From positions 186,001 through 250,000 of the forward strand of contig CAYPHY010000002.1 in NCBI GenBank assembly GCA_964410625.1: a DNA stretch of 64,000 nucleotides, read 5' to 3'. The notes under the pieces are model-generated. The model was given only the letters and a program-made list of their open reading frames with translations, was not told the origin of the DNA and made no database searches. This DNA comes from CAYPHY01 sp964410625 (lineage in GTDB: Bacteria; Chloroflexota; Anaerolineae; Promineifilales; Promineifilaceae). Positions 43,661 to 51,925 of this stretch are shown here, piece after piece (position 1 is the stretch's first letter; every line of letters starts with the position of its first letter). A program made the position numbers and the translations under genes.

Positions 43661-46021
43661 ATGATCCTGACCCTGCAATTTTTGTTGGTCGCTATCCTAC
43701 CGGCGAGCCTGATTTTACTGGCGATTCGAATGCGCCGGAGTGCATTGCCGCGGCCGCTACTCGTGCGTCATTGGACCTGGACGCTCATCGCCATGGCAAT
43801 TTGGGCAGGGACAGTGATGCGTTTTTATGGAGGCATTACCCTCCCCCCGGCCTTAACCTTCACCTGGGGCTTCATCGGCCGCCACGTTCTCTCCCTCTCC
43901 ATGTTCGGCGTGTTGCTCACCACCGGCAGTTTCATCCCCGTTGCGCGAGAACAGGTTAAAGTCGCCACCATCACCAGCCTGGTGCTCATTGTGGCGGCCG
44001 TCTTAATGGACCCGGCGATCTGGCAACTTGCTTTTGTCAATCTCTCTCTATGGGGTTGGGAGTTGCGCTATTTCGACATCTGGGCCGGTGTGTGGGTCTC
44101 CGCCTGTTTGTTGCCCTTGATCGCCGCCTGGATTTTGGCTCAAAATGTGGCTGGCGGTCTGCCGCTCTCGCTCTTTCGCAACCACACGCAATATTGGGTG
44201 CTAACACTGCTCGTCTTTATCTTGGGAACAACCCTGGCCGTCGTGCAAGAGCGGGACCAGCCGATCTGGCAAGAATTTGGGGTGGTCGTTAACATTTTCG
44301 CCGCTGCTTTGGGGACCTTGACGTTTACCAGTAGCCAACTACCAGACCTCCCGGCGCTCTTACGTCGCGTGCTGGCCCGCCTTTCCAGCGGCCTGCTGCT
44401 CTTTGGGCTGGCAGTTGGCGCGTTTTATCTTGTGCGCCAATTTCCGCCACGCTCAAACGAACTCCTCCTGCTCATCCTGACCGCTGCCCTATTTACCACT
44501 ATCGTCTTTCTGCTGAACCGTTGGGGAGTCATTGCCGGACGGCCGACCGCCCAAATCATCCCTAGTCGCGAACAAGCAAGCCTGAACGAGGCCAGAGAAA
44601 GCAACGCCAGCCCCTTACCCAAGAGCGTCCCCGGCACATTTGCCAGCCTGGCCCCTCCCCAGGAGTTGGGCAAACAGTTACTAGAGCTGGCTTGCGCGGG
44701 CGTGACGGCCGCTGACGCCTGGTTGTTTTGGAGCGAGCCGGGGGTGGGCGGGCGGCTCATCTTACGTGGGCTGGCGGCTGTCAGCGAAAGTGACGATGGT
44801 GAGCAAGCGGCCGATGCCCCGCTCCTCCCCCAGATAGCGGAATTTTCGGCCGCCAGCCCCTTTACCACCCATTTGCGCCTCCATCCCACCCCCATCTTGC
44901 AGAACGACCTCTTCACCTTGCCCGCCTTTGACGGTCTGACGGCGGAAGAAAAACAGCGATTCCTCGGCTGGCAGCGCGTGCTTTATATCCCAATGCACAT
45001 CGGTACGCGCCTGATCGGTATGCTGGCCTTGGGCAAGAAGCATGGCGGAGCCGCTTACACACGTCAGGACTTTGTTTTGCTAGAGAATTTGGTGGCGCTG
45101 GCGGGGCCATTCTTAATACAGGCCGGTTTTACCACCACACTCCAGCGCGTAAACGACCATGTTTTCCAGCAAAACAAGGTATTGGGCCGCGAAAAGCGCG
45201 AACTGGAAGCGCGAGTGGCACTCTACCATCACCTGCTTGAGTTGATTAAGCCCGAACTGCGCCACCCCTTACTGGCAATCGCCGAGCAGTTGGAGCGAGC
45301 CAGTGAGGAGTGGAATGTGGCAAGTAGTGAGTGGCGAGTGGAGAGTGAAGCGTTAGCGTTTGCGCAGCCCCCTATTTCTCAATTCGCCATAGATGAAATC
45401 CGGGCGGAAATGCATCATTTGCGCGGCATGGTCGAGCGGCTGCTTGCCCTGGCGTCGTTGGTGTGTGGGCAACGGCCACTTGAGTTCGCGCCCGTCCAGC
45501 TTGAAGATGTGATCGAAGACGCGATTCGCGGTCTGGCGACGATGGCCGACGCTCGCCGCGTGCGTGTCACTTTGAACCGCTCGACAACGCTCCCCCTCAT
45601 TGCCGGTGACGCCACCCAGCTACAAACAGCCCTGCACCATCTCTTGCACAACGCGATCAAGTTCAACCGCATTGGCGGAACCGTGACCATTGATGTGGGG
45701 CTGACCGTCAGCGAGGTTTATCTGCGTATCAGCGATACAGGGGTAGGCATCCCGGCCGAAAAGTTAGCTACACTCTGGCAAGGTTTTGCCCCACTTCCGG
45801 CGGAAGAAAAGGAAGCCAACGGCCGCATCGCCGGTATGGTCGAGATCAGCAAAGCCATCTCCGCGCCGCCGTTGTCGCTCCAAGATTACCGGCCACTCGG
45901 TCGTGGTCTGCCGCTCGTCCGCTGGATCATCACCGCCCACGGCGGCCGTGTCGAAGCCCAAAGCGTCTACGGCCGCGGCAGCACCTTCATTCTCTACCTA
46001 CCGCTCGAATTGGAAGGATGA
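43661..46021 (+). CDS. Multi-TM sensor histidine kinase with GAF-like domain
   Basis: A 786-residue membrane sensor kinase. The first 290 residues hold about eight hydrophobic segments. Residues about 330-500 resemble a GAF domain (VLYIPMHIGTRLIGMLALGKKHG, YTRQDFVLLENLVALAGPFL). After a coiled segment, the DHp helix carries His535 in PELRHPL, followed by the N-box HLLHNAIKFN, G1 DTGVGIP, and G2 GRGLPLVRW of the HATPase domain. A repeat-derived block (ASEEWNVASSEWRVESEA) interrupts the DHp hairpin. The ATG at 43661 is used; a TTG at 43634 lies inside the inverted repeat. No response regulator is adjacent. The signal is unknown. Confidence 0.87.
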   Translation: MILTLQFLLVAILPASLILLAIRMRRSALPRPLLVRHWTWTLIAMAIWAGTVMRFYGGITLPPALTFTWGFIGRHVLSLSMFGVLLTTGSFIPVAREQVKVATITSLVLIVAAVLMDPAIWQLAFVNLSLWGWELRYFDIWAGVWVSACLLPLIAAWILAQNVAGGLPLSLFRNHTQYWVLTLLVFILGTTLAVVQERDQPIWQEFGVVVNIFAAALGTLTFTSSQLPDLPALLRRVLARLSSGLLLFGLAVGAFYLVRQFPPRSNELLLLILTAALFTTIVFLLNRWGVIAGRPTAQIIPSREQASLNEARESNASPLPKSVPGTFASLAPPQELGKQLLELACAGVTAADAWLFWSEPGVGGRLILRGLAAVSESDDGEQAADAPLLPQIAEFSAASPFTTHLRLHPTPILQNDLFTLPAFDGLTAEEKQRFLGWQRVLYIPMHIGTRLIGMLALGKKHGGAAYTRQDFVLLENLVALAGPFLIQAGFTTTLQRVNDHVFQQNKVLGREKRELEARVALYHHLLELIKPELRHPLLAIAEQLERASEEWNVASSEWRVESEALAFAQPPISQFAIDEIRAEMHHLRGMVERLLALASLVCGQRPLEFAPVQLEDVIEDAIRGLATMADARRVRVTLNRSTTLPLIAGDATQLQTALHHLLHNAIKFNRIGGTVTIDVGLTVSEVYLRISDTGVGIPAEKLATLWQGFAPLPAEEKEANGRIAGMVEISKAISAPPLSLQDYRPLGRGLPLVRWIITAHGGRVEAQSVYGRGSTFILYLPLELEG
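45296..45390. repeat. Family H repeat inside the histidine kinase
   Basis: CAGTGAGGAGTGGAATGTGGCAAGTAGTGAGTGGCGAGTGGAGAGTGAAG repeats the GAGTG/TAGTGAGTGG unit seen between genes at 54357 and 55418, here translated in frame between the H-box helix and the second DHp helix. Confidence 0.8.
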
Positions 46022-46091
46022 GGGATGAAGGCTGAAGGATGAAGGCTAAATGGTCAAATCAGCCTTCATCCCTCAGCCCTTATCCTTTCAG
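46015..46091. repeat. Family I hairpin (GGATGAAGGCTGAAGG)
   Basis: GGATGAGGGATGAAGGCTGAAGGATGAAGG pairs with CCTTCATCCCTCAGCCCTTATCC. It spans from the kinase stop to just before the VWA gene start. Confidence 0.85.
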
Positions 46092-46094
46092 AAG

Positions 46095-49000
46095 ATGTCT
46101 TTCACCACCCCCCTCGCCCTCCTGCTGCTCTTAGTCATACCATTCAGCATTTGGTTGGCCTGGCCGCAACTTCCCGCCCGGCTCGTGGCGCGGGTTGCCA
46201 ACCCGCAGCCCAAAACCAGCAACACACGCAACACCCGACCCTCATCCTTCATCCCTCATCCCTCATCCTTCACCCTTCAACATTTCCTCGCCCTCCTCAT
46301 CCGCTTGCTGATCATCATCCTCCTCACCCTTAGCCTCGCGGGCGCACAACTCGTCCGCGCGGTTGACGAACTCACCGTCGTCTTTCTCGTAGACGACTCC
46401 GACTCCATCTCGGCCGCACAAGCCCAACAGGCCCAAACCTTCATCCGCCAGGCCGTCGCCGCCATGGGCGTCACCGATCAGGCGGGGATTGTCCTCTTTG
46501 GCGGCAATGCGCTGGTCGAACGGCCCGTCGGCCGTTGGAGCCTTCCCCCCGTCGAAGAAAACACGCCCTTGCCCGGCTTCTCTTCCCAACCCCAACAGCT
46601 ACACACCAATTTTGCTGAAGCCATCCGCCTCGGTCTGGCGCTCTTCCCTGCCGGGAGTGCGCGGCGATTGGTCTTAATCAGTGATGGGGCTGCGACGGCC
46701 GGAGATACTGCCGGAGCCGGGCGGTTGGCTGCCGCCGCTGGCGTCCCTATTGACACCCTCTACCTGCCCCGCCCTGCCGCCGGAGCGGAAGTCACTTTGC
46801 GTGAGGTCCGCGCTCCGGCACGGGTCAGCGCTGGCGAGCGTTTCCGGCTGGACATCGCCGCCGACAGCACGGCCGATACCCTGGCCGACCTGCGCGTTCT
46901 CGCCGAAGGCGTGGTCCTCTATGAAGAACAGGTACAGCTTCGCACCGGAGCCAACAACTTCACCGTTCGCCTGCAAGCCAACGAAGCCGCCTTCACGCGC
47001 TACCGCGTCCAACTCTCACCGGTGGATACCGCCGCCGACACCTACTTCCAAAACAACGAACTGGCCGCCTTCACCGAAGTGTCCGGCCAGCCGCGCGTCC
47101 TGCTCGTCAGCGGGACGAACACGGCCGACGACGGGACCCCACTACCTGATGAATCGGAAGCACTACGCCTAGCGCTGACCGAAACCGGCTTACTTGTCGA
47201 AACCACCACGCCCACCACTCTACCCGCCACCCTCGAAGACCTCAGTAACTACGCCGCCATCATCCTGGTCAACGCCAACGCCGCCGACCTTACCCCGCGC
47301 AAGATGGAACTGTTGCAAACCTACGTCCGCGACCTGGGCGGCGGCCTGGTAACGGTTGGCGGCCCAGATAGCTATGGCATGGGCGGCTACTTCGCCACCC
47401 CTCTCGAAGCCACCCTGCCCGTAGAGATGCAAATCCGCGACCAGGAACGCTTCCCCTCGGTCAGCATCGTGCTGGTCATTGATCGCTCTGGCAGCATGGC
47501 GCAAACCGAAGGGGGTGTAGAGAAAATCCAACTGGCGGCCGAAGGGGCCGCTCGCGTTGTGCAACTGCTCAATGACAACGATGAGATCACCGTCCTCCCC
47601 GTAGATGTCGCCGTCACCAATCCCATCGGCCCGTTGCCCGCGGCCGAACGGGAACGAGCGATTGAACTGATCCGCGCCATCGGTGCCGGTGGTGGCGGCA
47701 TCTATGTCCGCACTGGCCTGGAAGCGGCCGCCAACGCGCTGGCCAGCGGGGATAACGAAGTCAAACACATCATCCTCCTCGCCGATGGCTCCGACGCCGA
47801 ACAACAAGATGGCGTACCAGAACTGATCCAAAGCCTGACCAACGAAGGCGTTACTATCTCCGTTGTCGGCATTGGCAACGGCCCCGATGTTGCCTGGTTG
47901 CAAGAGATGGCCGAATTGGGCAACGGCCGCTTCCACCTCACCGACCAGGCAGCCAACTTGCCGCAAATCTTCACCCAGGAAACGACCAACATCCAGCGCA
48001 ACTACCTGATCGAAGAACGCTTCTTCCCCGAACAAGTCAGCCCCAGCGCGATCCTGTCCGGCATCCAGTCCGTGCCGCCGCTCTATGGCTACGTCGGCAC
48101 CAGTCCGAAAGAGACGGCGCAAGTCATCCTGCGAACCCACCAGGGTGATCCGCTACTCGCCACCTGGCAATTTGGCCTCGGCCGCGCCGCCGCCTGGACT
48201 TCCGACGCCACCGGCCGCTGGGCGACGGAGTGGGTGCGCTGGGCTGGATTCCCCTCCTTTTGGGCGCAAACCGTGCGCTGGAGCATCGGGCAAGAGCGCG
48301 ACAGTAACCTGGAGACGGCCGTTACTTTTGCACCAAGCAGCAGCACCACCAGCATCAACGACAACGGCCGCGCCCGCCTCACCGTAGACGCCCAGGACGA
48401 CAGCGGAGAGTTCCTCAACGACCTCGATCTGCAAGCCAACATCGTCACCCCCAGCGGCCAGGTCAGCAACCTATCCCTGCAACAAGTCGCCCCCGGCCGT
48501 TATGAAGCTACCTTCGTGCCGGAGGAGGAAGGCGCGTACTTTATTGGTGTGGGAGCAGGGGAGCAGGGGAGCGGAGGTGCAGAGGAGCAAGGGAGATTGA
48601 GTCAGACGGCGGGGTGGGTGTTGGGGTATTCGCCGGAATATTTGAACCTGGAGAGTGATCCCCGGCCGTTAGCCGCCCTGTCCGAGCAGACCGGTGGCCG
48701 TCTGCTCGACCTGGACAGCGATCCGGCGGCCGTCTTTGCCCACAACCTCAGCGCCGAACCCGCCCGCCAACCCATCTGGCCCTGGCTGCTGCTCACGGCC
48801 GTCCTGCTGCTCCCCGTAGATGTGGCCTTGCGCCGCCTCGTCCTCACTCGCGACGATTGGCGACGCGCCTCGGCCGCTATCCTCGGCCGCCTGCCCACCC
48901 GCGCCGCTCGCCCCGCTCCCCAACCACGCAGCGAACAAGTCTCCCGCCTCTTCCAGGCCAAACAACGCGCCCAAGAACGGCCGCCCATCCCCGATTCACC

Positions 49001-49145
49001 CGTAACGACCGAACCGCCCCCTCCTCCCACCACCATGCCGGAAGTGGAAGATGATGAGATGAAGGAGACGGCCGTACCCCCACCCTCCGGTGGTGATTTA
49101 GCGGCGCGGTTGTTAGAGAGAAAAAGGAAACGGGATCAAAATTAA
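46095..49145 (+). CDS. Membrane protein with two VWA domains and GATase-like region
   Basis: A 1016-residue protein. The N-terminus has two membrane segments (LALLLLLVIPFSIWLAW and LLIRLLIIILLTLSLAG) as in BatA-like proteins. The first VWA domain has MIDAS-like VDDSDSIS at about 100-108. A class-I glutamine-amidotransferase-like segment (YVRDLGGGLVTVGGPDSYG) follows, then a second VWA domain with the full MIDAS VIDRSGSM at about 461-468. A C-terminal TM (WPWLLLTAVLLLPVDVAL) precedes a Pro-rich tail. Two segments are repeat-derived: TRPSSFIPHPSSF between TM1 and TM2, and VGAGEQGSGGAEEQG near the C-terminal third. The ATG at 46095 is chosen; ATG 46050 lies inside the repeat. Function unknown; this architecture suggests metal-dependent protein interactions at the membrane. 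Confidence 0.85.
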   Translation: MSFTTPLALLLLLVIPFSIWLAWPQLPARLVARVANPQPKTSNTRNTRPSSFIPHPSSFTLQHFLALLIRLLIIILLTLSLAGAQLVRAVDELTVVFLVDDSDSISAAQAQQAQTFIRQAVAAMGVTDQAGIVLFGGNALVERPVGRWSLPPVEENTPLPGFSSQPQQLHTNFAEAIRLGLALFPAGSARRLVLISDGAATAGDTAGAGRLAAAAGVPIDTLYLPRPAAGAEVTLREVRAPARVSAGERFRLDIAADSTADTLADLRVLAEGVVLYEEQVQLRTGANNFTVRLQANEAAFTRYRVQLSPVDTAADTYFQNNELAAFTEVSGQPRVLLVSGTNTADDGTPLPDESEALRLALTETGLLVETTTPTTLPATLEDLSNYAAIILVNANAADLTPRKMELLQTYVRDLGGGLVTVGGPDSYGMGGYFATPLEATLPVEMQIRDQERFPSVSIVLVIDRSGSMAQTEGGVEKIQLAAEGAARVVQLLNDNDEITVLPVDVAVTNPIGPLPAAERERAIELIRAIGAGGGGIYVRTGLEAAANALASGDNEVKHIILLADGSDAEQQDGVPELIQSLTNEGVTISVVGIGNGPDVAWLQEMAELGNGRFHLTDQAANLPQIFTQETTNIQRNYLIEERFFPEQVSPSAILSGIQSVPPLYGYVGTSPKETAQVILRTHQGDPLLATWQFGLGRAAAWTSDATGRWATEWVRWAGFPSFWAQTVRWSIGQERDSNLETAVTFAPSSSTTSINDNGRARLTVDAQDDSGEFLNDLDLQANIVTPSGQVSNLSLQQVAPGRYEATFVPEEEGAYFIGVGAGEQGSGGAEEQGRLSQTAGWVLGYSPEYLNLESDPRPLAALSEQTGGRLLDLDSDPAAVFAHNLSAEPARQPIWPWLLLTAVLLLPVDVALRRLVLTRDDWRRASAAILGRLPTRAARPAPQPRSEQVSRLFQAKQRAQERPPIPDSPVTTEPPPPPTTMPEVEDDEMKETAVPPPSGGDLAARLLERKRKRDQN
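46190..46285. repeat. Repeat units inside the VWA gene (5' part)
   Basis: GCGCGGGTTGCCAACCCGC and then CCTCATCCTTCATCCCTCATCCCTCATCCTTCACCCTTC, the family I unit found just upstream at 46015, are read in frame as part of the protein between the two N-terminal membrane helices. Confidence 0.8.
48549..48604. repeat. Family J repeat inside the VWA gene (GGGAGCAGGGGAGC)
   Basis: Tandem degenerate GGGAGCA units encode VGAGEQGSGGAEEQGRLSQ in frame. No intergenic copy of this unit is seen in the window. Confidence 0.75.
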
Positions 49146-49408
49146 TCCAAATGACCACCCGCCTCAGCCTCAGCCAAAACAGCGAGAATGGTGTCTACCA
49201 ATGAACGCGCGGCCGTTGCGCTCAGCTCCACCGCCACCCGCGCATCCAGCCCCTGCCCTTCATTCACAAAGTCAATGTTCAGCGTATGTTCCTGCGGAGC
49301 GTTAAAGGGATGGTCATAGGAGACATTGGCTTGTTGTAACGGAAACCAACCCTTCGTCCCTCGGCCGCTGCCCTCAACCGCCACCTGCTGCACAATCATC
49401 GTACACAT
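49142..49408 (-). CDS. Small conserved protein, DUF6295-like
   Basis: An 88-residue protein beginning MCTMIVQQVAVEGSG, with GTKGWFPLQQANVSYDHPF, EHTLNIDFVNE and ARVAVELSATAARSLVDTILAVL. I recall this pattern (MCT...GSG...GW...DHP...HTLNIDFVNE) as DUF6295; no function is known to me. The ATG at 49408 is supported by AGGAG 8 bases upstream. It converges on the VWA gene, and the two stop codons overlap. Confidence 0.75.
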   Translation of the reverse strand: MCTMIVQQVAVEGSGRGTKGWFPLQQANVSYDHPFNAPQEHTLNIDFVNEGQGLDARVAVELSATAARSLVDTILAVLAEAEAGGHLD

Positions 49409-49425
49409 GTCACATGCTCCTAGGA

Positions 49426-49494
49426 ATCCACGAATTTGCACAAATCTACACGAATTAAGTTCTGTTCGTGAAAATTCGTGTCAATTCGTGGATC
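49426..49494. repeat. Family B hairpin (CCACGAATTTGC/AATTCGTGG)
   Basis: TCCACGAATTTGCACAAATC...ACACGAATT pairs with AAAATTCGTGTCAATTCGTGGAT. Related copies are at 63548 and, with changed units, 17277 and 20385. Confidence 0.82.
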
Positions 49495-49503
49495 AATTCT
49501 ATT

Positions 49504-50268
49504 TTAAGCAGTTGTACTGAGATGCTTTTCGAGGAAGGCGAAAATCTTCTGCCAACCGTCTACGGCCTGTTCCTGGCGGTAAGCGGGCCGGTGGTAGTAG
49601 AAAAAGCCATGCCCGGCATTGGGATACATATGGAACTCATACTCCTTGCCATGCCGCTTGAGCGCTTCCTCGTGGATCGCTACCTGCTCTGGCGTGGGAT
49701 GGCGATCCTCCTCGCCGAAGAGTCCCAATAGTGGACAGGAAAGATCGGCCGTATAATCAAGCGGTGCGACCGGCCGCTTCGGTGTCAACTCTTGCTCGTC
49801 CATCACCACGCCACCACCCCAGCAATCCACCACGGCCGCAAACCCCGGTAGGCGACAGGCAGCGAGATAGGCGTGACGGCCGCCGGAACAAGTGCCGAAC
49901 ACCCCCACCTTACCATTCACATTTGGTAATGCCTGTAAATAATTCAACGCGCCAGCCAGATCGCCCAACACCGCTTCATCCGCCACGCCCCCTTCCGCCC
50001 GCACTTTGGCCGCCACATCCTCACACGTCCCATGACCATAGCGGTAATAGAGATTGGGCGACAGCGCCGCATAGCCATGATGGGCAAAGCGACGGGTCGC
50101 TTCGCGGTACCATTCATCCCAGCCGGGCATATGGTGGATGACCACCATGCCGGGAAATGGGCCAGGGCCAAGCGGCCGGGCGAAGTAAGTGTTGATCAGC
50201 TCCCCATTCATCCCCGGCATCATCACCGTCTCGGCCAGCATCCCTTCATACATGTCAGTTCGGTACAT
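49504..50268 (-). CDS. Dienelactone hydrolase family protein
   Basis: A 254-residue alpha/beta hydrolase of the dienelactone hydrolase family. The nucleophile elbow is GTCSGG with Cys127, and the triad is completed by Asp188 (FGEEDRH) and His220 (NAGHGFF). The N-terminal VVIHHMPGWDEW and the strand YAALSPNLYYRYG are typical. It hydrolyses a lactone or ester; the substrate is unknown. AGGAGG stands 6 bases before the ATG, an excellent ribosome site. Flanked by hairpin repeats on both sides, so probably monocistronic. Confidence 0.9.
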   Translation of the reverse strand: MYRTDMYEGMLAETVMMPGMNGELINTYFARPLGPGPFPGMVVIHHMPGWDEWYREATRRFAHHGYAALSPNLYYRYGHGTCEDVAAKVRAEGGVADEAVLGDLAGALNYLQALPNVNGKVGVFGTCSGGRHAYLAACRLPGFAAVVDCWGGGVVMDEQELTPKRPVAPLDYTADLSCPLLGLFGEEDRHPTPEQVAIHEEALKRHGKEYEFHMYPNAGHGFFYYHRPAYRQEQAVDGWQKIFAFLEKHLSTTA

Positions 50269-50380
50269 CAGACACCTCCTCTGAAAATGGTTACGCAGAT
50301 AACGCAGATTACGCAGATTTTTATCAATAGTGGTGCGTTATAACCCTATCACCCGCGATAACTCTTGTGAAAGTGGTCCG

Positions 50381-50441
50381 CTTGTAGCACGGGTTGTTTC
50401 TCACGAAGCCTAACGCGGGTAAACAACCCGCGCTACTAAAC
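50381..50441. repeat. Family F hairpin pair
   Basis: GTAGCACGGGTTGTTTCTCACG...CGCGGGTAAACAACCCGCGCTAC; outer arms GTAGC(A/G)CGGGTTGTTT and AAACAACCCGCGCTAC pair. Confidence 0.78.
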
Positions 50442-50443
50442 GC

Positions 50444-50989
50444 TTAACTCCCTAGCAGACGCTCCAGGCGATCCTGCAACACGGCCGTATTCACCGCCCC
50501 CACAATCATCTCACGCACCACCCCATCGCCGTCAATAAAGACCGTCGTCGGCAAGTTAATCGCGCTATAGAGATTGTGGGCGGTCAAGTTGGGGTCGAGC
50601 AGCAGTGGATAAGTCAAATCGTATTCATCGCGAAAGTCGCGGATCAGTTGTTCACCCTCGGCCTGGTTGATGCCGAGGAAAGCGACACGGCCGCCATACC
50701 GTTCGCTGGCCGCTTGCAAGTGGGGCATCTCTATCCGGCAAGGGGGACACCAGGTGGCCCAATAGTTGAGGACAACGGGACGGCCGATGTGGTCACTCAG
50801 TGTCACCGTCTCGCCATCCAACGAGGTCAGCGTAAAGTCTGGGGCCAGATGGCCGACAAAGGGGGCTTCGGTCATCGTAAACGCAGTCGCCCCTGCTGGT
50901 TCCCGCGAAAGAAAAACCCACCAGCCGCCGAGAACGGCCGCGGCCACAATCAACACATACCAGCCAATGCTCGCACGAATAGAAACCAT
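50444..50989 (-). CDS. TlpA/ResA-like membrane thioredoxin
   Basis: A 181-residue membrane-anchored thioredoxin-fold protein. A single N-terminal TM (about 9-27) is followed by the ResA/TlpA-type APDFTLTSLDGETVTLSD, VVLNYWATWCPPC with the redox Cys81 and Cys84, and the cis-Pro region NLPTTVFIDGDG. It acts outside the cytoplasm to reduce disulfides, for example in cytochrome c maturation. The ATG at 50989 is the first possible start. The gene stands alone between repeats. Confidence 0.9.
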   Translation of the reverse strand: MVSIRASIGWYVLIVAAAVLGGWWVFLSREPAGATAFTMTEAPFVGHLAPDFTLTSLDGETVTLSDHIGRPVVLNYWATWCPPCRIEMPHLQAASERYGGRVAFLGINQAEGEQLIRDFRDEYDLTYPLLLDPNLTAHNLYSAINLPTTVFIDGDGVVREMIVGAVNTAVLQDRLERLLGS

Positions 50990-51090
50990 TATCTGTTTAA
51001 CGCAAATGCTCTCGATTCATCACCCACGGAGTTTCACGGCTTTTTGGGCCAATCAAGTTCCATTTCTTTTTCTGCGTGAAGCAGCCAGAC

Positions 51091-51429
51091 CTAAAGACCC
51101 TTCCGAGAAATGCGAACCACTGCTCCCATCCGTTTTGCTTGTGTGTCAAATTCTGGGTGTCCTAAGAAACGGCGTACAAAACTGGCTACTTCATCGTCAT
51201 GGACATCCATCCGCACTAGACAATACCTTTGATGGCATAGTTTGCGGTTGTAAAAACCATCATCTAATGTAAAAAACGTAGGGTAACGGAGGCGACGTAG
51301 AAACGGGATGATTTCATCGTCTTGCATCCCCTTCCTTTCTACATCATAACCAATGTGGCGAACTGGAACGCGCCATCTTGCGAGAAGTTGGCGTTGTTCA
51401 ACAGGGATGTGTCCATCTAGCACATTCAC
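51091..51429 (-). CDS. DUF5615-like PIN-fold toxin
   Basis: A 112-residue protein with the pattern of DUF5615/PIN-like toxins: VRHIGYDVERKGMQDDEIIPFLRR, PTFFTLDDGFY, YCLVRMDV and a C-terminal FLGHPEF. The acidic DDE and DD positions resemble the PIN nuclease pocket. It starts with GTG at 51429, which overlaps the antitoxin stop (GTGA), a classic toxin-antitoxin arrangement with the DUF433 gene upstream. The predicted role is an RNA-cleaving toxin. Confidence 0.8.
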   Translation of the reverse strand: MNVLDGHIPVEQRQLLARWRVPVRHIGYDVERKGMQDDEIIPFLRRLRYPTFFTLDDGFYNRKLCHQRYCLVRMDVHDDEVASFVRRFLGHPEFDTQAKRMGAVVRISRKGL

Positions 51430-51695
51430 GCTGACATAGGTTCCAGAAGGTACTCATGGGCATGTTCAAGGAAGGCCTGATTAGACAGGCGGACTGCTTC
51501 AGCAATAGCCTCTTTCGAAATACTACCTTCCCAACGCTCGGTAATGCTTTCCCAGTCCATACCACGCGCTACTAACTCAAGTACCTGGGAAACCATAATC
51601 CGCGTGCCTCGAAAAGTGGGCTTGCCATGACAAATTTTAGGATCGGCAATAATATAACGTCCTAATACTTGAGACTTCAGAGCTTCTTCTTTCAT
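51426..51695 (-). CDS. DUF433 family antitoxin
   Basis: An 89-residue DUF433 protein: GRYIIADPKICHGKPTFRGTRIMVSQVLELVARGMDWESI, then ISKEAIAEAVRLSNQAFLEHAHEYL. The PxICxGKPxFxGTRIxV motif is the family hallmark, with a winged-helix-like DNA-binding fold. DUF433 proteins pair with PIN-like DUF5615 toxins. The ATG at 51695 has AAGG shortly upstream. It probably represses its own operon. Confidence 0.9.
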   Translation of the reverse strand: MKEEALKSQVLGRYIIADPKICHGKPTFRGTRIMVSQVLELVARGMDWESITERWEGSISKEAIAEAVRLSNQAFLEHAHEYLLEPMSA

Positions 51696-51925
51696 TTTTC
51701 GCCTTTAGGTGACAGGCTCAATGCCACACCATGCTACACCGTAGAGTCAATTTATTGTACCACATTCAATTAAGGAGAAGTGAAAGAAACAAAACGTAAG
51801 CGCGTAACTTACCAGCTTTCGACAACAATCGGCACGCGGTCATGACCTTTCATTGCTATCGAAGCTATCAAAGCAAGTAAACATCATTACAACATGCTCA
51901 GGCGACGATACCATTACCGCCCAGC

